From assembly GCA_040223695.1 (NCBI GenBank), contig JAVKFU010000014.1, forward strand, positions 1-64,000: DNA of 64,000 nucleotides, written 5' to 3'. The notes beneath the pieces were generated by a model that ran no database searches, was not told the origin of the DNA, and saw only the letters and a list, made by a program, of their open reading frames with translations. Positions 35,954 to 46,791 of this stretch are shown here, piece by piece; position 1 is the first letter of the stretch; each line of letters opens with the position of its first letter. The DNA comes from Deltaproteobacteria bacterium (GTDB lineage: Bacteria > Desulfobacterota_D > UBA1144 > Nemesobacterales > UBA2774). The position numbers and the translations under genes were made by a program.

Positions 35954-36559
35954 ATGAAATATAACCATGTGTTCTTGATTGCACTTCTTACGCTTTTTAT
36001 AACCCCGCAAACCCCTGTTACCGCCGATCCCGAAAATAAAACAAACGAAGAAGCGGAGGTAAGCAAAGACGATGTCGTAATCGGCAAGGAGGGAGATGAC
36101 AGGATAAATACGGGCGATGGCAACGACAACATTGCCGGAAAAGGGGGAGACGATTTTATAGAAGCGGGTGAGGGAGATGACCTGATTTCGGGCGGCGAGG
36201 GGGACGATAAAATTCTGGGCGGTCCCGGTGATGATTATATCATTGGCGGGGACGGCAACGATACTGTTGACGACGGGGCCGGTAACGATTTCATTAACCT
36301 CGGAGATGGTAACGACACCTTTGTGTACAATGTCAAAAACAATCTCGAATTTACGGATTACGCAGTCGGCGGGGAAGGGGATGATACGCTTGTAATCGTG
36401 AAGGAAGATATTGATGAGCTCATGAAAAACGAAATCATCAAGTACTATGAGAAGCAAAAAATGGTAGGCGCCGACATTGTCCATATGGGCAAATTCGACA
36501 TTTCTTTGGGAGTAAGTCAGTTTGAACATGTGGTAGTTGCGACCAGTTTTTCATTTTAG
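35954..36559 (+). CDS. Small secreted RTX (calcium-binding repeat) protein
   Basis: 201 residues. A signal peptide ends about at TPVTADPE (residue 25). Residues 45-125 are about nine hemolysin-type nonapeptide repeats of the form G-G-x-G-x-D-x-(I/L), such as GDGNDNIAGKGGDD and GGEGDDKILGGPGDD, which bind calcium and form a beta-roll. The C-terminal 70 residues carry no repeats. RTX proteins are usually exported by type I secretion with no N-terminal signal; this one has a Sec signal and no type I genes nearby. It lies 140 bases after the kinase. Confidence 0.82.
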   Translation: MKYNHVFLIALLTLFITPQTPVTADPENKTNEEAEVSKDDVVIGKEGDDRINTGDGNDNIAGKGGDDFIEAGEGDDLISGGEGDDKILGGPGDDYIIGGDGNDTVDDGAGNDFINLGDGNDTFVYNVKNNLEFTDYAVGGEGDDTLVIVKEDIDELMKNEIIKYYEKQKMVGADIVHMGKFDISLGVSQFEHVVVATSFSF

Positions 36560-36726
36560 CAGCGCCGCTTGAAAGAGGACTCTTTAATAAATAGGAACCA
36601 ATCCTCTCTCATCTTTTTAACCCGTAGATCCGAATGCCTGTTTACAGTGTGCTGGCGCCCTCTCAATCCTGAACCCCATATTTAAACCCCACACAATAGC
36701 TATCACAGTCATCCGCTTTATATAAA

Positions 36727-37467
36727 TCAACGATGCTTGCAAGAATTTCTAAGCGCCTTCCTCAATTTCAAATTTTGTGATAGCGAGAGAAAGCAGACTT
36801 TAAGCAGTTTCCACTTTTTAATCGACACCTCACCAGTCAGCCGGGGAAGATGGGTTACAGCTACCTCTTTGACACGATAACCTTTCCACCTCGCCGTGAC
36901 AGCCAGCATAATGGAAGGTGCGAATGCATCGGGATCGATCGCATTAAAACACTCATCCAGACAGTCTTTTCGCACGATCCTGAAAGGACTATTAGCATCT
37001 CTAATATTGAAACCGAATAAGAACATGTTGGATAGCCTCAAGATATTGGTAATGAGCAGACGAGGGATTGGGTCGTGGCGTACTGCTCTATAGCCGATTA
37101 CAAGATCGTTACCCTCTGATTCTCTATAGAGCTTCCAAAAATCTTTTGGATCAAATTGATAATCGCTGTCCGTATGAAAAATTAAGTCGCGCTTGGCGTT
37201 TTCATACGCAAGACGAAGCGCTTTACCATGGCCGGAGTTCTTCTCAGTTTGTAGAATCTTCACTCCTTCCAACTCACGAGCCAGATTTCTCAAAATTACC
37301 GGAGTGCTATCTGTTGAGCAGTCATTTACCACAACCATTTCAGAGCCGGGAAGCTGTCTAACAATTTCCGCATGGTAGTCGCGGACAACCTTCTCTATTA
37401 CCCCTTCTTCATTAAAAACCGGCATCACAATCGAAACCGGGATTCTTTTTTGAGTCAGGTTACACAA
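36727..37467 (-). CDS. Glycosyltransferase family 2
   Basis: 246 residues with a GT-A fold: SIVMPVFNEEGVIEKV, the VVVNDCSTDSTPV nucleotide-binding part, KNSGHGKALRLAYENA and the metal-binding DSDYQFDP. It resembles dolichyl/undecaprenyl-phosphate mannosyl- or glucosyltransferases, but there is no C-terminal membrane hairpin, so it is probably peripheral. The start is TTG at 37467, the only start before the family N-terminus; no good ribosome binding site is seen. It is likely part of the surface-polysaccharide block with the two genes that follow upstream. Confidence 0.85.
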   Translation of the reverse strand: MCNLTQKRIPVSIVMPVFNEEGVIEKVVRDYHAEIVRQLPGSEMVVVNDCSTDSTPVILRNLARELEGVKILQTEKNSGHGKALRLAYENAKRDLIFHTDSDYQFDPKDFWKLYRESEGNDLVIGYRAVRHDPIPRLLITNILRLSNMFLFGFNIRDANSPFRIVRKDCLDECFNAIDPDAFAPSIMLAVTARWKGYRVKEVAVTHLPRLTGEVSIKKWKLLKVCFLSLSQNLKLRKALRNSCKHR

Positions 37468-37610
37468 TTTAAATTTCTCATGAAGCGAGGGTTTATTATT
37501 ATGTTTTTTTATAACACCTCTGAGAATTACAATTTCTGAAATCGGGGAAAAATATGCTTATACAGCCCAACCAGGTCATACTGTGTGAACAAACTTCGAG
37601 ATACAGCAAA

Positions 37611-38588
37611 CTAATTTGCTTCGTCAAATGCAAAATCTTCCTTTTTATGTGTAGCTAGACCTATCTGTTCAGTACCGCCGCGCCGGCCATTATACCAGAG
37701 ATACCAAAGGTTATCGCTCTTAATTGCAAAGGGTTTATAGACCGCATCGCTATCCCAAGCCCTATAACCACCCTGTTTGATAATAGGGTTTGCCGGGTGT
37801 CTTTCCCAATTATCTATTCCATCAGGCGAACGCGCAAGACCTATCATAGCGTGGTCAATGTCTTTAAAGCCGATGTAAAACATTATATACCATCCATCGA
37901 GCTGGAGTATCTGTCCTCCGGTAACTTTGTAACTATCCCATCCGAAGCCCTCGGATGGCAGAAATATAGGTTCCGGGTACTTTATCCATGTATATTCATC
38001 GGTGCCTGTAGCATATCCTATCGCATCCGGTTCATACTGCTCACCACCTGAGTACCACATTTTGAATATCTGCTCTTTTTCATCCCAGAGGACATGTGGA
38101 CCCATAACGGCGACCTTTTCCCATGGCCGGTCTGGAGAGAGTACGGGTTTATCACTACCCCTCGTCCATTTTATACCGTCCGGACTAACTGCATACCCAA
38201 TGTATGAGTTATTATCAGTTTGCCCCGTATACCACATATGGTACTTATCGGAATGTTTCAAAATTACTGGTCGATTCACCTTATTCTCCCATCCTGAAGT
38301 CTTATTCGGTCTGAGCACAATTACCGGTTCACTCCAGTGTACGCCGTCTTTACTCTCGGTCAGAGCTATACTGTCCTTCGGGCGCCATGAAAACCACATA
38401 CGGTATAGATTTCCCTCCTTCAAAACAGAAACGTCAAACACTGTGCCCAGTTTTCCTCCGAGCACAGGGTTTCTCTTAAACTTTATCCAGCCGCCATTTG
38501 TTTCCTGCATATATACACCAAGGATAAACAAACAAATTATCAATATTACCAATACAAGAGAAGTAACTATGTATTTAATCGTGCTCAT
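37611..38588 (-). CDS. Membrane-anchored five-bladed beta-propeller glycosidase-like protein (GH43/GH130-type)
   Basis: 325 residues: one N-terminal membrane span (about 7-27), then a beta-propeller with repeated (Y/F)xMW(Y/F) blades (YRMWFSW, YHMWYTG, FKMWYSGG, YIMFYIGF, LWYLWYNGR) and S-x-DGIxW motifs. This is the pattern of arabinanase/levansucrase-like and GH130 proteins. Catalytic acids could not be assigned with confidence, so a sugar-binding or glycosidase role is inferred. It faces the periplasm or surface. Neighbours are glycosyltransferases. Confidence 0.7.
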   Translation of the reverse strand: MSTIKYIVTSLVLVILIICLFILGVYMQETNGGWIKFKRNPVLGGKLGTVFDVSVLKEGNLYRMWFSWRPKDSIALTESKDGVHWSEPVIVLRPNKTSGWENKVNRPVILKHSDKYHMWYTGQTDNNSYIGYAVSPDGIKWTRGSDKPVLSPDRPWEKVAVMGPHVLWDEKEQIFKMWYSGGEQYEPDAIGYATGTDEYTWIKYPEPIFLPSEGFGWDSYKVTGGQILQLDGWYIMFYIGFKDIDHAMIGLARSPDGIDNWERHPANPIIKQGGYRAWDSDAVYKPFAIKSDNLWYLWYNGRRGGTEQIGLATHKKEDFAFDEAN

Positions 38589-38781
38589 CTCATGGAAGTA
38601 CCTTGCATATATTGCGGATTTGTGAATTATTAACCCGGCATTATCAGACCGAAGTTTTTATAGAAAACGAATGAAATTGAATTATTTACACTATTACCTC
38701 ATAATTCAGATTCCAAACAATGAAGGTCCCAATGAATTACACAAATTATAAATTGAAAATCTATAAGAAATTATTGTGCAA

Positions 38782-40401
38782 ATGAAAAAATTTGCAAGAG
38801 ACCAATCAATCTATATTTTCCTGCTATTTGTAATTTTAGTCCTGATAGTAGGAACTTTCTTTTTCCCAACTAATGAAAATCTGCCCAATCGAGACTCGGG
38901 TGTATTTCTATATGTAGGACAACAGATTCTTGACGGCAGCATCCCCTATCGCGACATCTGGGATCATAAAGGACCCGTAATTTATTACGTTAATGCACTT
39001 GGATTATTTATAGGCCAGGGGTCTCAATGGGGGGTGCTGTTGGTAGAGCTATTTTCGCTCTTTATTGCTGTTTCTTTGGGATATATAGTTATGAGCAAAT
39101 CATTTGGAAGAATACCGGCGGTTTTTGCTTCTATAACGTGGCTCCTGGCTATAGTTTACTTAATTTATGACGACGGTATTAGAGAAAAAAGCGGTGGAAA
39201 CTTAACAGAAGAATATAGCCTTCCTCTCAGTTTTGCTACTTTATACTTTTTTTGGCGATCAAGAAATTCAAGCTCGAATCTATTTTATATTTTCCTCATA
39301 GGATCGATATTCTCGATTTCGTTTTTGTTGAGACCAAATAACACGGGAATGCAAATTTCCGCTGCATTGTTTATTTTTTTTGCGGGAGTTTTAAGCCATC
39401 GAAAATATGACCTTATTAAGCAAATTCTGGCTTTTATACTCGGTTCAACTGTTATTCTGATACCCGTTTTATTCTACTTCGAATGGAATAATGCTCTCAA
39501 TGATTTTTTTGACTTATTTCTGAGATATAACCTTATTCATTCCACATCCAGTTTAAGAGATAAAATAGTCTCGATATATTACGGACTCTTATTGCTTTCT
39601 CCATCCGGTCTTCCGCTAATAGCATTGGTTACTTGGATTGTCGGAATTTTTAGTATAGGAGGCGGGCTGAAGCTACAAAAAAGCCAAAGGGACTTAATTT
39701 GCCTCGGTCTAATAGGTATGCCCGTTGAATTTATTTTGGCCGCTCTTTCGGGTAGACAATATAATCACTACTACATATGCTGGCTGCCAATATTCGCAAT
39801 TTTGACGAGTTTTTTTATTTTCAGCATTATCACACAATTCTCCTCTATAAAAATCAACATATTTAAACGCGCGGTCAGCTTAAACTACCTGTGGACGTTT
39901 GCTTTTCTAATTGCTATGTCAGGCTTAACATGTGTAAAGATCTATTCTAATTTTGAGGATCTCATATTATCAAATAAACAGAAACTCAATCCAGGAATCG
40001 AAAAAATCAGAAAATACACGAAAGATGAAAACTATTTATTGATGTGGGGGGCTGAGTCATCCGTAAATTATGTTACTGAAATCAAGGCTCCTACTCGCTA
40101 TGTTTATCAGTATCCTTTGTATACTTGCGGTTATTACACGGAGGAAATGATAAACGAATTCCTTGATGACATTGCACAAAAAAAACCTTTAATCGTTGAC
40201 ACTTCCATGACAAACGAATTAATTCCTCCTATTGACGATAATGAGAGAAAACAATGGATAAATGCAGGGGGAAATACCAGAGATTGTCTGCTATCTCCAA
40301 AAATGGATGATGTATTTAAGTTTATAAACTCCAGATACGAACCCGTAGATGTAATAAGTAAAAACGGATGGACACTCTATAAATACAGGGACAATAAATA
40401 G
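38782..40401 (+). CDS. Polytopic membrane glycosyltransferase, GT39/ArnT-like
   Basis: 539 residues from the ATG at 38782; a GTG two codons earlier is possible. It has ten or more hydrophobic spans. After the first span comes NRDSGVFLYVGQQILDGSIPYRDIWDHKGP, the acidic-loop pattern of dolichyl-phosphate-mannose-like transferases (GT39/GT83), which take sugar from a polyprenyl-phosphate donor on the outer face. The C-terminal 130 residues form a soluble domain. It is noticeably AT-rich compared with the housekeeping genes, which hints at a different origin. Confidence 0.78.
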   Translation: MKKFARDQSIYIFLLFVILVLIVGTFFFPTNENLPNRDSGVFLYVGQQILDGSIPYRDIWDHKGPVIYYVNALGLFIGQGSQWGVLLVELFSLFIAVSLGYIVMSKSFGRIPAVFASITWLLAIVYLIYDDGIREKSGGNLTEEYSLPLSFATLYFFWRSRNSSSNLFYIFLIGSIFSISFLLRPNNTGMQISAALFIFFAGVLSHRKYDLIKQILAFILGSTVILIPVLFYFEWNNALNDFFDLFLRYNLIHSTSSLRDKIVSIYYGLLLLSPSGLPLIALVTWIVGIFSIGGGLKLQKSQRDLICLGLIGMPVEFILAALSGRQYNHYYICWLPIFAILTSFFIFSIITQFSSIKINIFKRAVSLNYLWTFAFLIAMSGLTCVKIYSNFEDLILSNKQKLNPGIEKIRKYTKDENYLLMWGAESSVNYVTEIKAPTRYVYQYPLYTCGYYTEEMINEFLDDIAQKKPLIVDTSMTNELIPPIDDNERKQWINAGGNTRDCLLSPKMDDVFKFINSRYEPVDVISKNGWTLYKYRDNK

Positions 40402-40881
40402 CTGGAGCACTTAATGGCCTATTTATTCAATCCTTTTAAAGGGGAAGGTGGCTCTCAGAGGCCGCAGTGGGATCAATCCCAGCGAAGAAACAAAACCAAC
40501 AAGCTCTTTTCATAAATCGAGGCCGCTGAGATAAACAGGGCCCGTCCGGGGGGCAACACAAGAATAATTTCCTTCGTTATGAGTGAGGAAAGGTTCAATC
40601 AGCTCTTTAATAACGGCAATATCGCCGATGCCGATCGCGGGATTTTATCACGCCGGCTCTGCTAAAAACAAAACGCACTCCGGGATTTTATTCCGGCGTT
40701 ATTAAAATAGACAGTGGTGCACAAAGTGCCTGGAAAGCACCTTATACACAGTGGAACAAGAAATAGCACAGCTAATGCGAACTGTGTCCGAAACCCTTAT
40801 AAAGTGCCAGTACGTGATCTGTACCGGACAAAGCCCTTATACTTCGGTTTCTGATTCTCTAAAGCCGTAATCTCATTACCG
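40402..40881. other. Gene-free region between GT39-like gene and CEMIP-like gene
   Basis: No gene or RNA I can support. Short echoed strings such as CCTTATA/CCCTTATA with nearby AAAGTGCC occur near 40740, 40795 and 40838, and TTTTAT...CCGG words near 40640 and 40690. They may be decayed repeats but no clear unit can be drawn. Confidence 0.35.
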
Positions 40882-43800
40882 CTAAGTTCTAATTCTCAAC
40901 CGTCTCCGTATAAACACACCCGCGGGTATCAGAGCGTAAACGAGCAATCCGGCCAATCCGCCTTTAACGCCTCTATCTCCTGATATGGCGCACGAGCTGT
41001 CGCTTCCGGCGTCAGCGCTGTCACCGACACCGCTGTCATTTACATTATCCAGAAAATCGGGCACTCCGTCACCGTCCGTATCCGGCAGCGGAAGTAAAAT
41101 TCCTCCCTGATCAGGATCATACGCGTCGTTAAGCCCGTCTCCGTCCGCGTCCGAGAAATTATCCGCTATGCCGTCTCCATTGGCGTCATCAGTCCCCCCG
41201 GCCTCGAAGTGGTCCGTAAGTCCGTCTCCGTCCGAGTCAAGATCGAGCTCATTAGGTATGCCGTCCCCGTCGGGGTCCGCCGGTATTTCCAGGCGTGTCG
41301 ATGTCAAAGAGCTGATTCCGTTCGTGGCGGTTTCCGTACCGTCCGGAATCCCGTCATTATCGGAATCGGCGTCAATAGCATCAGGCACGCCGTCCCCGTC
41401 CTGGTCCACGGTATCCACAGGAGGCTCGGGCGTATTGACGGGGGGCTCGGGCGGACCAGGTACCCCGCCACCCGGAGATCCTTTTACTTTGCAGAACATA
41501 GCGTCAGGGGTCGGAAGGTCAAAGCACTCCTGCCCTGCCAGGTCCGCCGGGACTTTAAGCCACGGCACATTCCAGTCGCCGTCGTTAGGGAAACACACGG
41601 GCTGTGGACGGCGGTCGACGTCGTCTGCGACAAAGCTGTCAGGCATAGTTATTCCAAATCCCAGACACCGGGGAACCATCTGACCGCCAACATCAAACAC
41701 AGGACAGTCCGGATCGTTGCCCGACCATCTGCAGATATCTATCCTCTGGCACTCGGCGTATAGATCAGGGTCGTCAATTTTTAACTGATCAGAGCACTGG
41801 CAGCTGTTACTTTTAAACTCACAGAAGCTTATCGGCTTACAGCTCTCTTCCTTTGCTTTATCGAAGTTTTGTTTAAATTCATTCATATCCACAGTAATGC
41901 TCAATATTCCCGTGCTACTGTTGTACTCTCGTTCCCATGAGGAAGGCCATCCACCGGGAATATTGTCGAATTGGACAGCCAGGTTTGCAATGTTTGTCCG
42001 AACTGCATTTACAATTTGGGGGTTGTCCTCATCAATACTGTCATCCTGTCCCACATAGAATTGATATGTCTGTCTAATCTCCGGCTTTGCAAAAATTAAA
42101 AATGTGTAATATGTTTCGTTAGCTTTAAATTTATTTCTCAGTGGGAAACTGTCCTGTACTTGATTTCTGGTTGTGTCTATATAGTAATTAGCATTATTAG
42201 CCGTAAGGTTGATTCTTCCCGATATAGCAGGCCCCATCATACGTATCTCGGTATCAGGATTAGCTTCCATTTCTTCGGGACCCGTCAGAAACTGACGTAT
42301 GAGAGGCACACCGTAGCAGCCTGCAGTGCAGTTAGTAGTCCAATCGGCTCCGCAACCCTGTCCGCAGCCCGGGTATATAACAGTCGATACATACTCATAG
42401 GGGCTGGTTTTAGCTGTAGCATCGGAACGACACTGGAACTGTTCAATAGGAGCGCCAAAAAACGGGTCTTCATTGACCGAGATAGTTTTCTTTACGCCGG
42501 TAAGTGAGCCGTCGTCATCGTTCAAAATCGTCTGGCGGTCTATCGCAGTCCAGCCTTGAAAGCTTGCGGAGTTATAAACACAGTAATTCTCTTTTACAGC
42601 CGGGAAATCAGTATTGAATGTGCCGGGCTCAAATAGAGGTTCTAGAACAAAATGCCTGATATCTACATTCTTAAAGTACAAGTTGTCGGAATGAAAAGCG
42701 GGAGGATAATAGAAACCGTTTGGCTGCTTCCACGCTATAGCGGCGTTGGGCAGTATGCAATTATCTTTAACCACGCGTTTTACATCGTTTCCGTTTATAA
42801 CTTCTTCAACGTCTCTCGGTACACCGAGCACTCTTCCGTACATCCAGTCACTGTCACTACATGTACCGTTTTTCTCCGGTGTGCAATCAGTGACGTCAGT
42901 CTTTGTAATATCCAGATAAGCGTTTGAGCTCTGGTTAGCGGGTCCGTCATAGATATTGAAAAGGCGCTGATTCATAGCGAAGTTACTGAGCGGCATACTG
43001 ATACCTTCGTTGACGGAAAGACAGTAATTATTATCAGATATAGGATTCTCACAACTGAGTCCGCCTTGGCTGAAAGGTCCGGCATTGGATGAGAATGGAT
43101 TTCCATCCTCAGTGTTGCCTATGAACACATTCTTAGCCGCCAGCATAAAGCTTCCTGGCAGTAGTGAGGACTGGGTATAATCGCCCCCTGTAACAAAGGT
43201 TAGACCAGCGCCTAGGACATTCGTTATAGCGCTGTTTATTACAGTGAAAAAGGCCCGCCTCAGCCAGATAGCTGAAAAGTTAGTCTCAGTCCAGTTAAAT
43301 GCGGATGTATAGCGGTCAAGCACAGTAACTGCACAGTTATCAACATTATCACCTGAGCACTCAGGGACAGTACTGCAATCCGTGCCACTGCATATTGTAG
43401 CGTTTGGATTAGCCGAATATCTTGGGTAGTAGAATTCATTTGCACTATCAATATCGCCAACCAAGCTAAGGGGTGGAGCAGGAGCAAGAAGATTTGGAAC
43501 GGGTTCAATTTTAACCGATCCCCCAATACCGACTCCCTCACAAGGAGTTGTGCTCACAGTTGCGTTATAAGAATTCATAGCTGTTGAACAGTAATTACCT
43601 TTAAACTTTTTTATTGGAGCTGTTGCGGAACGACCAGGGTTGGGTTTAATCGAAGCATAAGACTCCCACTTTTGTCTCCTGGAAGGTCCGCTTACCGCTA
43701 CGTTTACAGCCCAGTAGCATGCTCCGCATGCGGTTGCGCCAGCAGCCATGTTGTACTCAAGATCATTCCATCCGTTTGTAAACCAAAATACTGTTGGCTG

Positions 43801-46137
43801 CATATAGTCAGAGTATGAAGTAATCAAGTTTCCGTTAGTTAGTAACGGTCTTGATGGTGCTGCAGCTAGAATCCCGGGAACTTCACGGGGATTTTGCGTA
43901 TTTTTGACTGCGGCTCGCGCAAGAATTCCGAGATTGGAATAGAGCTTGTTGTTAATCTCAGTACCATCCTCAAGATAATAACCATGTCCGATTGACATGA
44001 AGCCCACGTTTCTGGCGAGCGTGACTTCCTGTGTCCCGTGAAGGGTTACCCAGCGGGTCATGGAGTCGTGTATGGAGCTATCTTTTACAAACGCGCCGGG
44101 AGACTTCCTGAGAAGATGTAAATGCGCAGGATAACGCCCTTTGCGCCCTCCCTGACCGAGCTGATAAAACTCGACGCCCTGGATCTCAAGCGACTTGACA
44201 CCCTGTCTGGCCATCATGTGTCCGCCGAAGTAATTGCCCGGCGTAGGGGGACCGAAATCTTCCCCAATGTTGTCGCCCCCGGAAACTATACGAATGCTTC
44301 GGCTAAGCAATGCAACTGCAGCCCTGGTCTCTACAGCAGGTTCTCCGTCAACATTTATATCAAGATTTAAACGGCCAGGGACTCCTTCCAGCGAATACGT
44401 TTTGCCATTATGCGGATACTGCAATCCCCCGGGTATTTCCGCGTTAGTGTGCGGGTCGAGCACCTTAAAATCGAATTGCCTGTTGCCTGTTTTACCGGTA
44501 ATTTCGAGCTTCTCGGAGTGACCGGGTAAATAGTCGGTTGTTGTTATCACGATATGATCGCCAACATCCCAGTCTACATCTCTATCAAGAGTTAAGCTTG
44601 TAGCCCCTTTAGGTAATATCCCGTCTACATTTAACCTCGCCCAGCTTGTGCCGGAATGGGATGACGGAAGGTCGCTAAAAGTAGCCCCTTTCTTGCCGTA
44701 CATCTGGAGAGTTCCGCCGAAGGAAACAGCGAGTACTTTTGAGCCGAAAAACCCGGTCTCACCGCTTACAGGGTCAGGCGCCATATACTCATAGAAGCAG
44801 TCTGTTGTTCCGTCGGGTAAAACGCTTGTCTGACAGGATGACGGGTTTACCGTATTCATAGGATTGACAGTAACGTCAATCCCGCACATTGCATCGGTTT
44901 TACACTCTATGCCCGCTTTATCGTCTTTGCTGCCGTAGAGATGAATAGTTAAAGTGCCGTTATTGCCGATAGGGTTAGCAGGGCTGCCGGCAATGAGGCT
45001 GCTGTCCTTTTCTATAAGGATTGACTTGGCCCAGAAATCTATATCTGCGTCCATGAACTCAAGCGTGCCGCCGTTATAAATATTAACGTTCCTGTAATGA
45101 TAGGTGCCCGCACCCACCATGCAGTTGCCGGTTACCTCAAGGTCATCAGGATCCCCGGCGTTCCCCGGAGGAAGATTGCCGCTGCATGTGAAGACAGCTC
45201 TCGTGCTTACTATATCCTTAGCCTGATTTTCTCCGCCCGAAGTTGTTTTGGTTCCTGCGGCAAGCGTCCCGGTCAACTGGGCTCCTGAAAATTCAGCGCC
45301 TGTCGTGTCCGCGTTCTCCAGATTAGCCTGAAGGAGGTTAGCGTCTGTCAAATCCGCATTAATTAAAATTGCGCCTGATAAATTAGCGCCTGATAAATCC
45401 GCACCCTTTAAGTTGGCCCGGCTGAGATCGGCGTCTCTAAGCTCCGCCCCGCTCAGGTCGGCCTCGCTCAGGTCTGAGTCAACCAGAATCGCATCGTTAA
45501 GTATGGCCTCGCTGAGGTCAACTCCGCTCAGATCGGCCTTATTCAGATTAACCCCGCGCAGGTTACACCCTGCGCATTTATTGGTGTCCAGAAACGTGGC
45601 TACATCGTCCGCCGCCTCATCGGTCGTCGTATTGAGTATCGACTTGTCGCCTTCGGGAATTATAAAAACCGTTATTCTCTTATCAGATTTCCCGTCGTGA
45701 TAGAGGCTCATCCTGTAATCTCCGGGCTCTATCAGCTCTGTCACGCATTCCCCGTTCGCGGTTACAGTCAGTATTTCGTCTCCCTCACTGTCGGAAAGGG
45801 TCGTGTGATGCTCCGCATCCCCATTATCGTCCCGCCAGCAGAACACACGCTCTGTCGCCTCGGCATACCTGTAAGGTATGACATCAAATCCTGCGCCGCC
45901 CGTGTCGCCGTCTTCCGCCTTCGACCCCGGAGGCTCCAGAAACACAACCACGATGTCGCTCTCGGGAGCGGCTGATAAATCCCCGTCTTCCGCAAACTCC
46001 GCTTCCGTACGAGTTCCCTCGGAGTCATCCGGCTTACCGCTTACAGTCTTGTTAAAATTGAAAGGTCCAAATAGAAAGAAAATAATTAAAGAAGGAACAA
46101 TTATAAAAAACGGGACGTAATTTTTAATCCTCTGCAT
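40882..46137 (-). CDS. Giant surface protein: pentapeptide repeats, CEMIP/TMEM2-like G8 and beta-helix, TSP3 repeats, C-terminal sorting tail
   Basis: 1751 residues. A membrane-spanning signal (about 8-28) is followed by an acidic linker, pentapeptide repeats (about 192-282, A(D/N)LSGA type), a G8 domain from about 349 and a right-handed beta-helix. The helix contains [20 protein letters not shown] near 673, then [12 protein letters not shown] and [14 protein letters not shown], closely like CEMIP and TMEM2. A Cys-rich C-terminal third leads to thrombospondin type 3 repeats (about 1577-1700, DGDGVPD units). The tail has SSCAIS near 1714, a hydrophobic span and RRRLR. I chose the ATG at 46137: AAGGAGG touches the ATG three codons earlier, leaving no spacing. 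Confidence 0.82.
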   Translation of the reverse strand: MQRIKNYVPFFIIVPSLIIFFLFGPFNFNKTVSGKPDDSEGTRTEAEFAEDGDLSAAPESDIVVVFLEPPGSKAEDGDTGGAGFDVIPYRYAEATERVFCWRDDNGDAEHHTTLSDSEGDEILTVTANGECVTELIEPGDYRMSLYHDGKSDKRITVFIIPEGDKSILNTTTDEAADDVATFLDTNKCAGCNLRGVNLNKADLSGVDLSEAILNDAILVDSDLSEADLSGAELRDADLSRANLKGADLSGANLSGAILINADLTDANLLQANLENADTTGAEFSGAQLTGTLAAGTKTTSGGENQAKDIVSTRAVFTCSGNLPPGNAGDPDDLEVTGNCMVGAGTYHYRNVNIYNGGTLEFMDADIDFWAKSILIEKDSSLIAGSPANPIGNNGTLTIHLYGSKDDKAGIECKTDAMCGIDVTVNPMNTVNPSSCQTSVLPDGTTDCFYEYMAPDPVSGETGFFGSKVLAVSFGGTLQMYGKKGATFSDLPSSHSGTSWARLNVDGILPKGATSLTLDRDVDWDVGDHIVITTTDYLPGHSEKLEITGKTGNRQFDFKVLDPHTNAEIPGGLQYPHNGKTYSLEGVPGRLNLDINVDGEPAVETRAAVALLSRSIRIVSGGDNIGEDFGPPTPGNYFGGHMMARQGVKSLEIQGVEFYQLGQGGRKGRYPAHLHLLRKSPGAFVKDSSIHDSMTRWVTLHGTQEVTLARNVGFMSIGHGYYLEDGTEINNKLYSNLGILARAAVKNTQNPREVPGILAAAPSRPLLTNGNLITSYSDYMQPTVFWFTNGWNDLEYNMAAGATACGACYWAVNVAVSGPSRRQKWESYASIKPNPGRSATAPIKKFKGNYCSTAMNSYNATVSTTPCEGVGIGGSVKIEPVPNLLAPAPPLSLVGDIDSANEFYYPRYSANPNATICSGTDCSTVPECSGDNVDNCAVTVLDRYTSAFNWTETNFSAIWLRRAFFTVINSAITNVLGAGLTFVTGGDYTQSSLLPGSFMLAAKNVFIGNTEDGNPFSSNAGPFSQGGLSCENPISDNNYCLSVNEGISMPLSNFAMNQRLFNIYDGPANQSSNAYLDITKTDVTDCTPEKNGTCSDSDWMYGRVLGVPRDVEEVINGNDVKRVVKDNCILPNAAIAWKQPNGFYYPPAFHSDNLYFKNVDIRHFVLEPLFEPGTFNTDFPAVKENYCVYNSASFQGWTAIDRQTILNDDDGSLTGVKKTISVNEDPFFGAPIEQFQCRSDATAKTSPYEYVSTVIYPGCGQGCGADWTTNCTAGCYGVPLIRQFLTGPEEMEANPDTEIRMMGPAISGRINLTANNANYYIDTTRNQVQDSFPLRNKFKANETYYTFLIFAKPEIRQTYQFYVGQDDSIDEDNPQIVNAVRTNIANLAVQFDNIPGGWPSSWEREYNSSTGILSITVDMNEFKQNFDKAKEESCKPISFCEFKSNSCQCSDQLKIDDPDLYAECQRIDICRWSGNDPDCPVFDVGGQMVPRCLGFGITMPDSFVADDVDRRPQPVCFPNDGDWNVPWLKVPADLAGQECFDLPTPDAMFCKVKGSPGGGVPGPPEPPVNTPEPPVDTVDQDGDGVPDAIDADSDNDGIPDGTETATNGISSLTSTRLEIPADPDGDGIPNELDLDSDGDGLTDHFEAGGTDDANGDGIADNFSDADGDGLNDAYDPDQGGILLPLPDTDGDGVPDFLDNVNDSGVGDSADAGSDSSCAISGDRGVKGGLAGLLVYALIPAGVFIRRRLRIRT

Positions 46138-46201
46138 ATGTATCATCCTCCTTTAAAGCTTCTGGCACAGAGTTACGGGCTTATGATAGCTGACGACCTA
46201 A

Positions 46202-46230
46202 TTTTAAGTTTCATTGCCTCTCTCTGTCAA
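46202..46230 (-). promoter_or_regulatory. Probable promoter of the giant surface protein gene
   Basis: Minus strand: perfect TTGACA (46230-46225), 17 bases, TTAAAA (46207-46202), 65 bases upstream of the start. A second TTGACA lies about 45 bases further upstream. Confidence 0.4.
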
Positions 46231-46407
46231 CGGCCGTATATAAATAACTATAACCAAGTTTTTCGTGTCAATACGGACGTAGTAATTCAGCACTGTGGAA
46301 AATTATTTTAAAGCACACTTAATATAAAATGCGGCTAAACTCAAAATGGGGTTGCCGGTGCTGGCGGGAGTATTATTATCTAACAAAATGCCAGCCCTCA
46401 GCCCCGG

Positions 46408-46782
46408 TTAATCAGGAGTTCTTTCAGAGTCGAGCCTGCTTTTAGCCCTCCTTTTTCTCCTCTTCTTCTGCTTTCTGATCTTTTCAATCTTCTGCCGCTG
46501 AGGAGAGGCTTTTCCGTAGAGCTTTTCCTCAATCTTTCGCACGAGCTCACGGCGGGCCAGAAAACGGTTTACTCCCTGAGAGCGCTCTTTTTGAACTTTG
46601 ACGGTGATGTCTGTCGGCAAATGCTTTAATTGTACGCACGTCGCAACCTTGTTCACGTTCTGTCCCCCGGGTCCTCCCGACCGTATAAACGTCTCCTCCA
46701 AATCACTTTCCCTGATTTCAAGCTCCTCCATTTTATCCCTGAGCGCCTGCTCCTTCCCGATGCTTACTCCGAATTTGCTCAT
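46408..46782 (-). CDS. Release-factor-like GGQ protein (ArfB/MTRFR type)
   Basis: 124 residues: only the catalytic domain of class I release factors, with FIRSGGPGGQNVNKVATCV (GGQ at 39-41), then a highly basic tail (KIRKQKKRRKRRAKSR) that would enter the ribosomal mRNA channel. There is no stop-codon recognition domain. Such proteins hydrolyse peptidyl-tRNA on stalled ribosomes (ArfB/YaeJ, mitochondrial MTRFR). The N-terminal ESDLEETFIRSGGPGGQ matches the group annotated as 'peptide chain release factor-like'. It is ten bases downstream of the CBS gene. Confidence 0.85.
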   Translation of the reverse strand: MSKFGVSIGKEQALRDKMEELEIRESDLEETFIRSGGPGGQNVNKVATCVQLKHLPTDITVKVQKERSQGVNRFLARRELVRKIEEKLYGKASPQRQKIEKIRKQKKRRKRRAKSRLDSERTPD

Positions 46783-46791
46783 TTCCAGGAT

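Noticed and set aside
35948-36529. 193-codon open frame antisense to the RTX gene
   Set aside because: It is the shadow of the repetitive GGxGxD coding sequence; the plus strand has signal peptide and RTX repeats.
40402-40881. Possible CRISPR or tandem repeat array
   Set aside because: The echoed CCTTATA and AAAGTGCC words are too short and unevenly spaced; no constant repeat with spacers.
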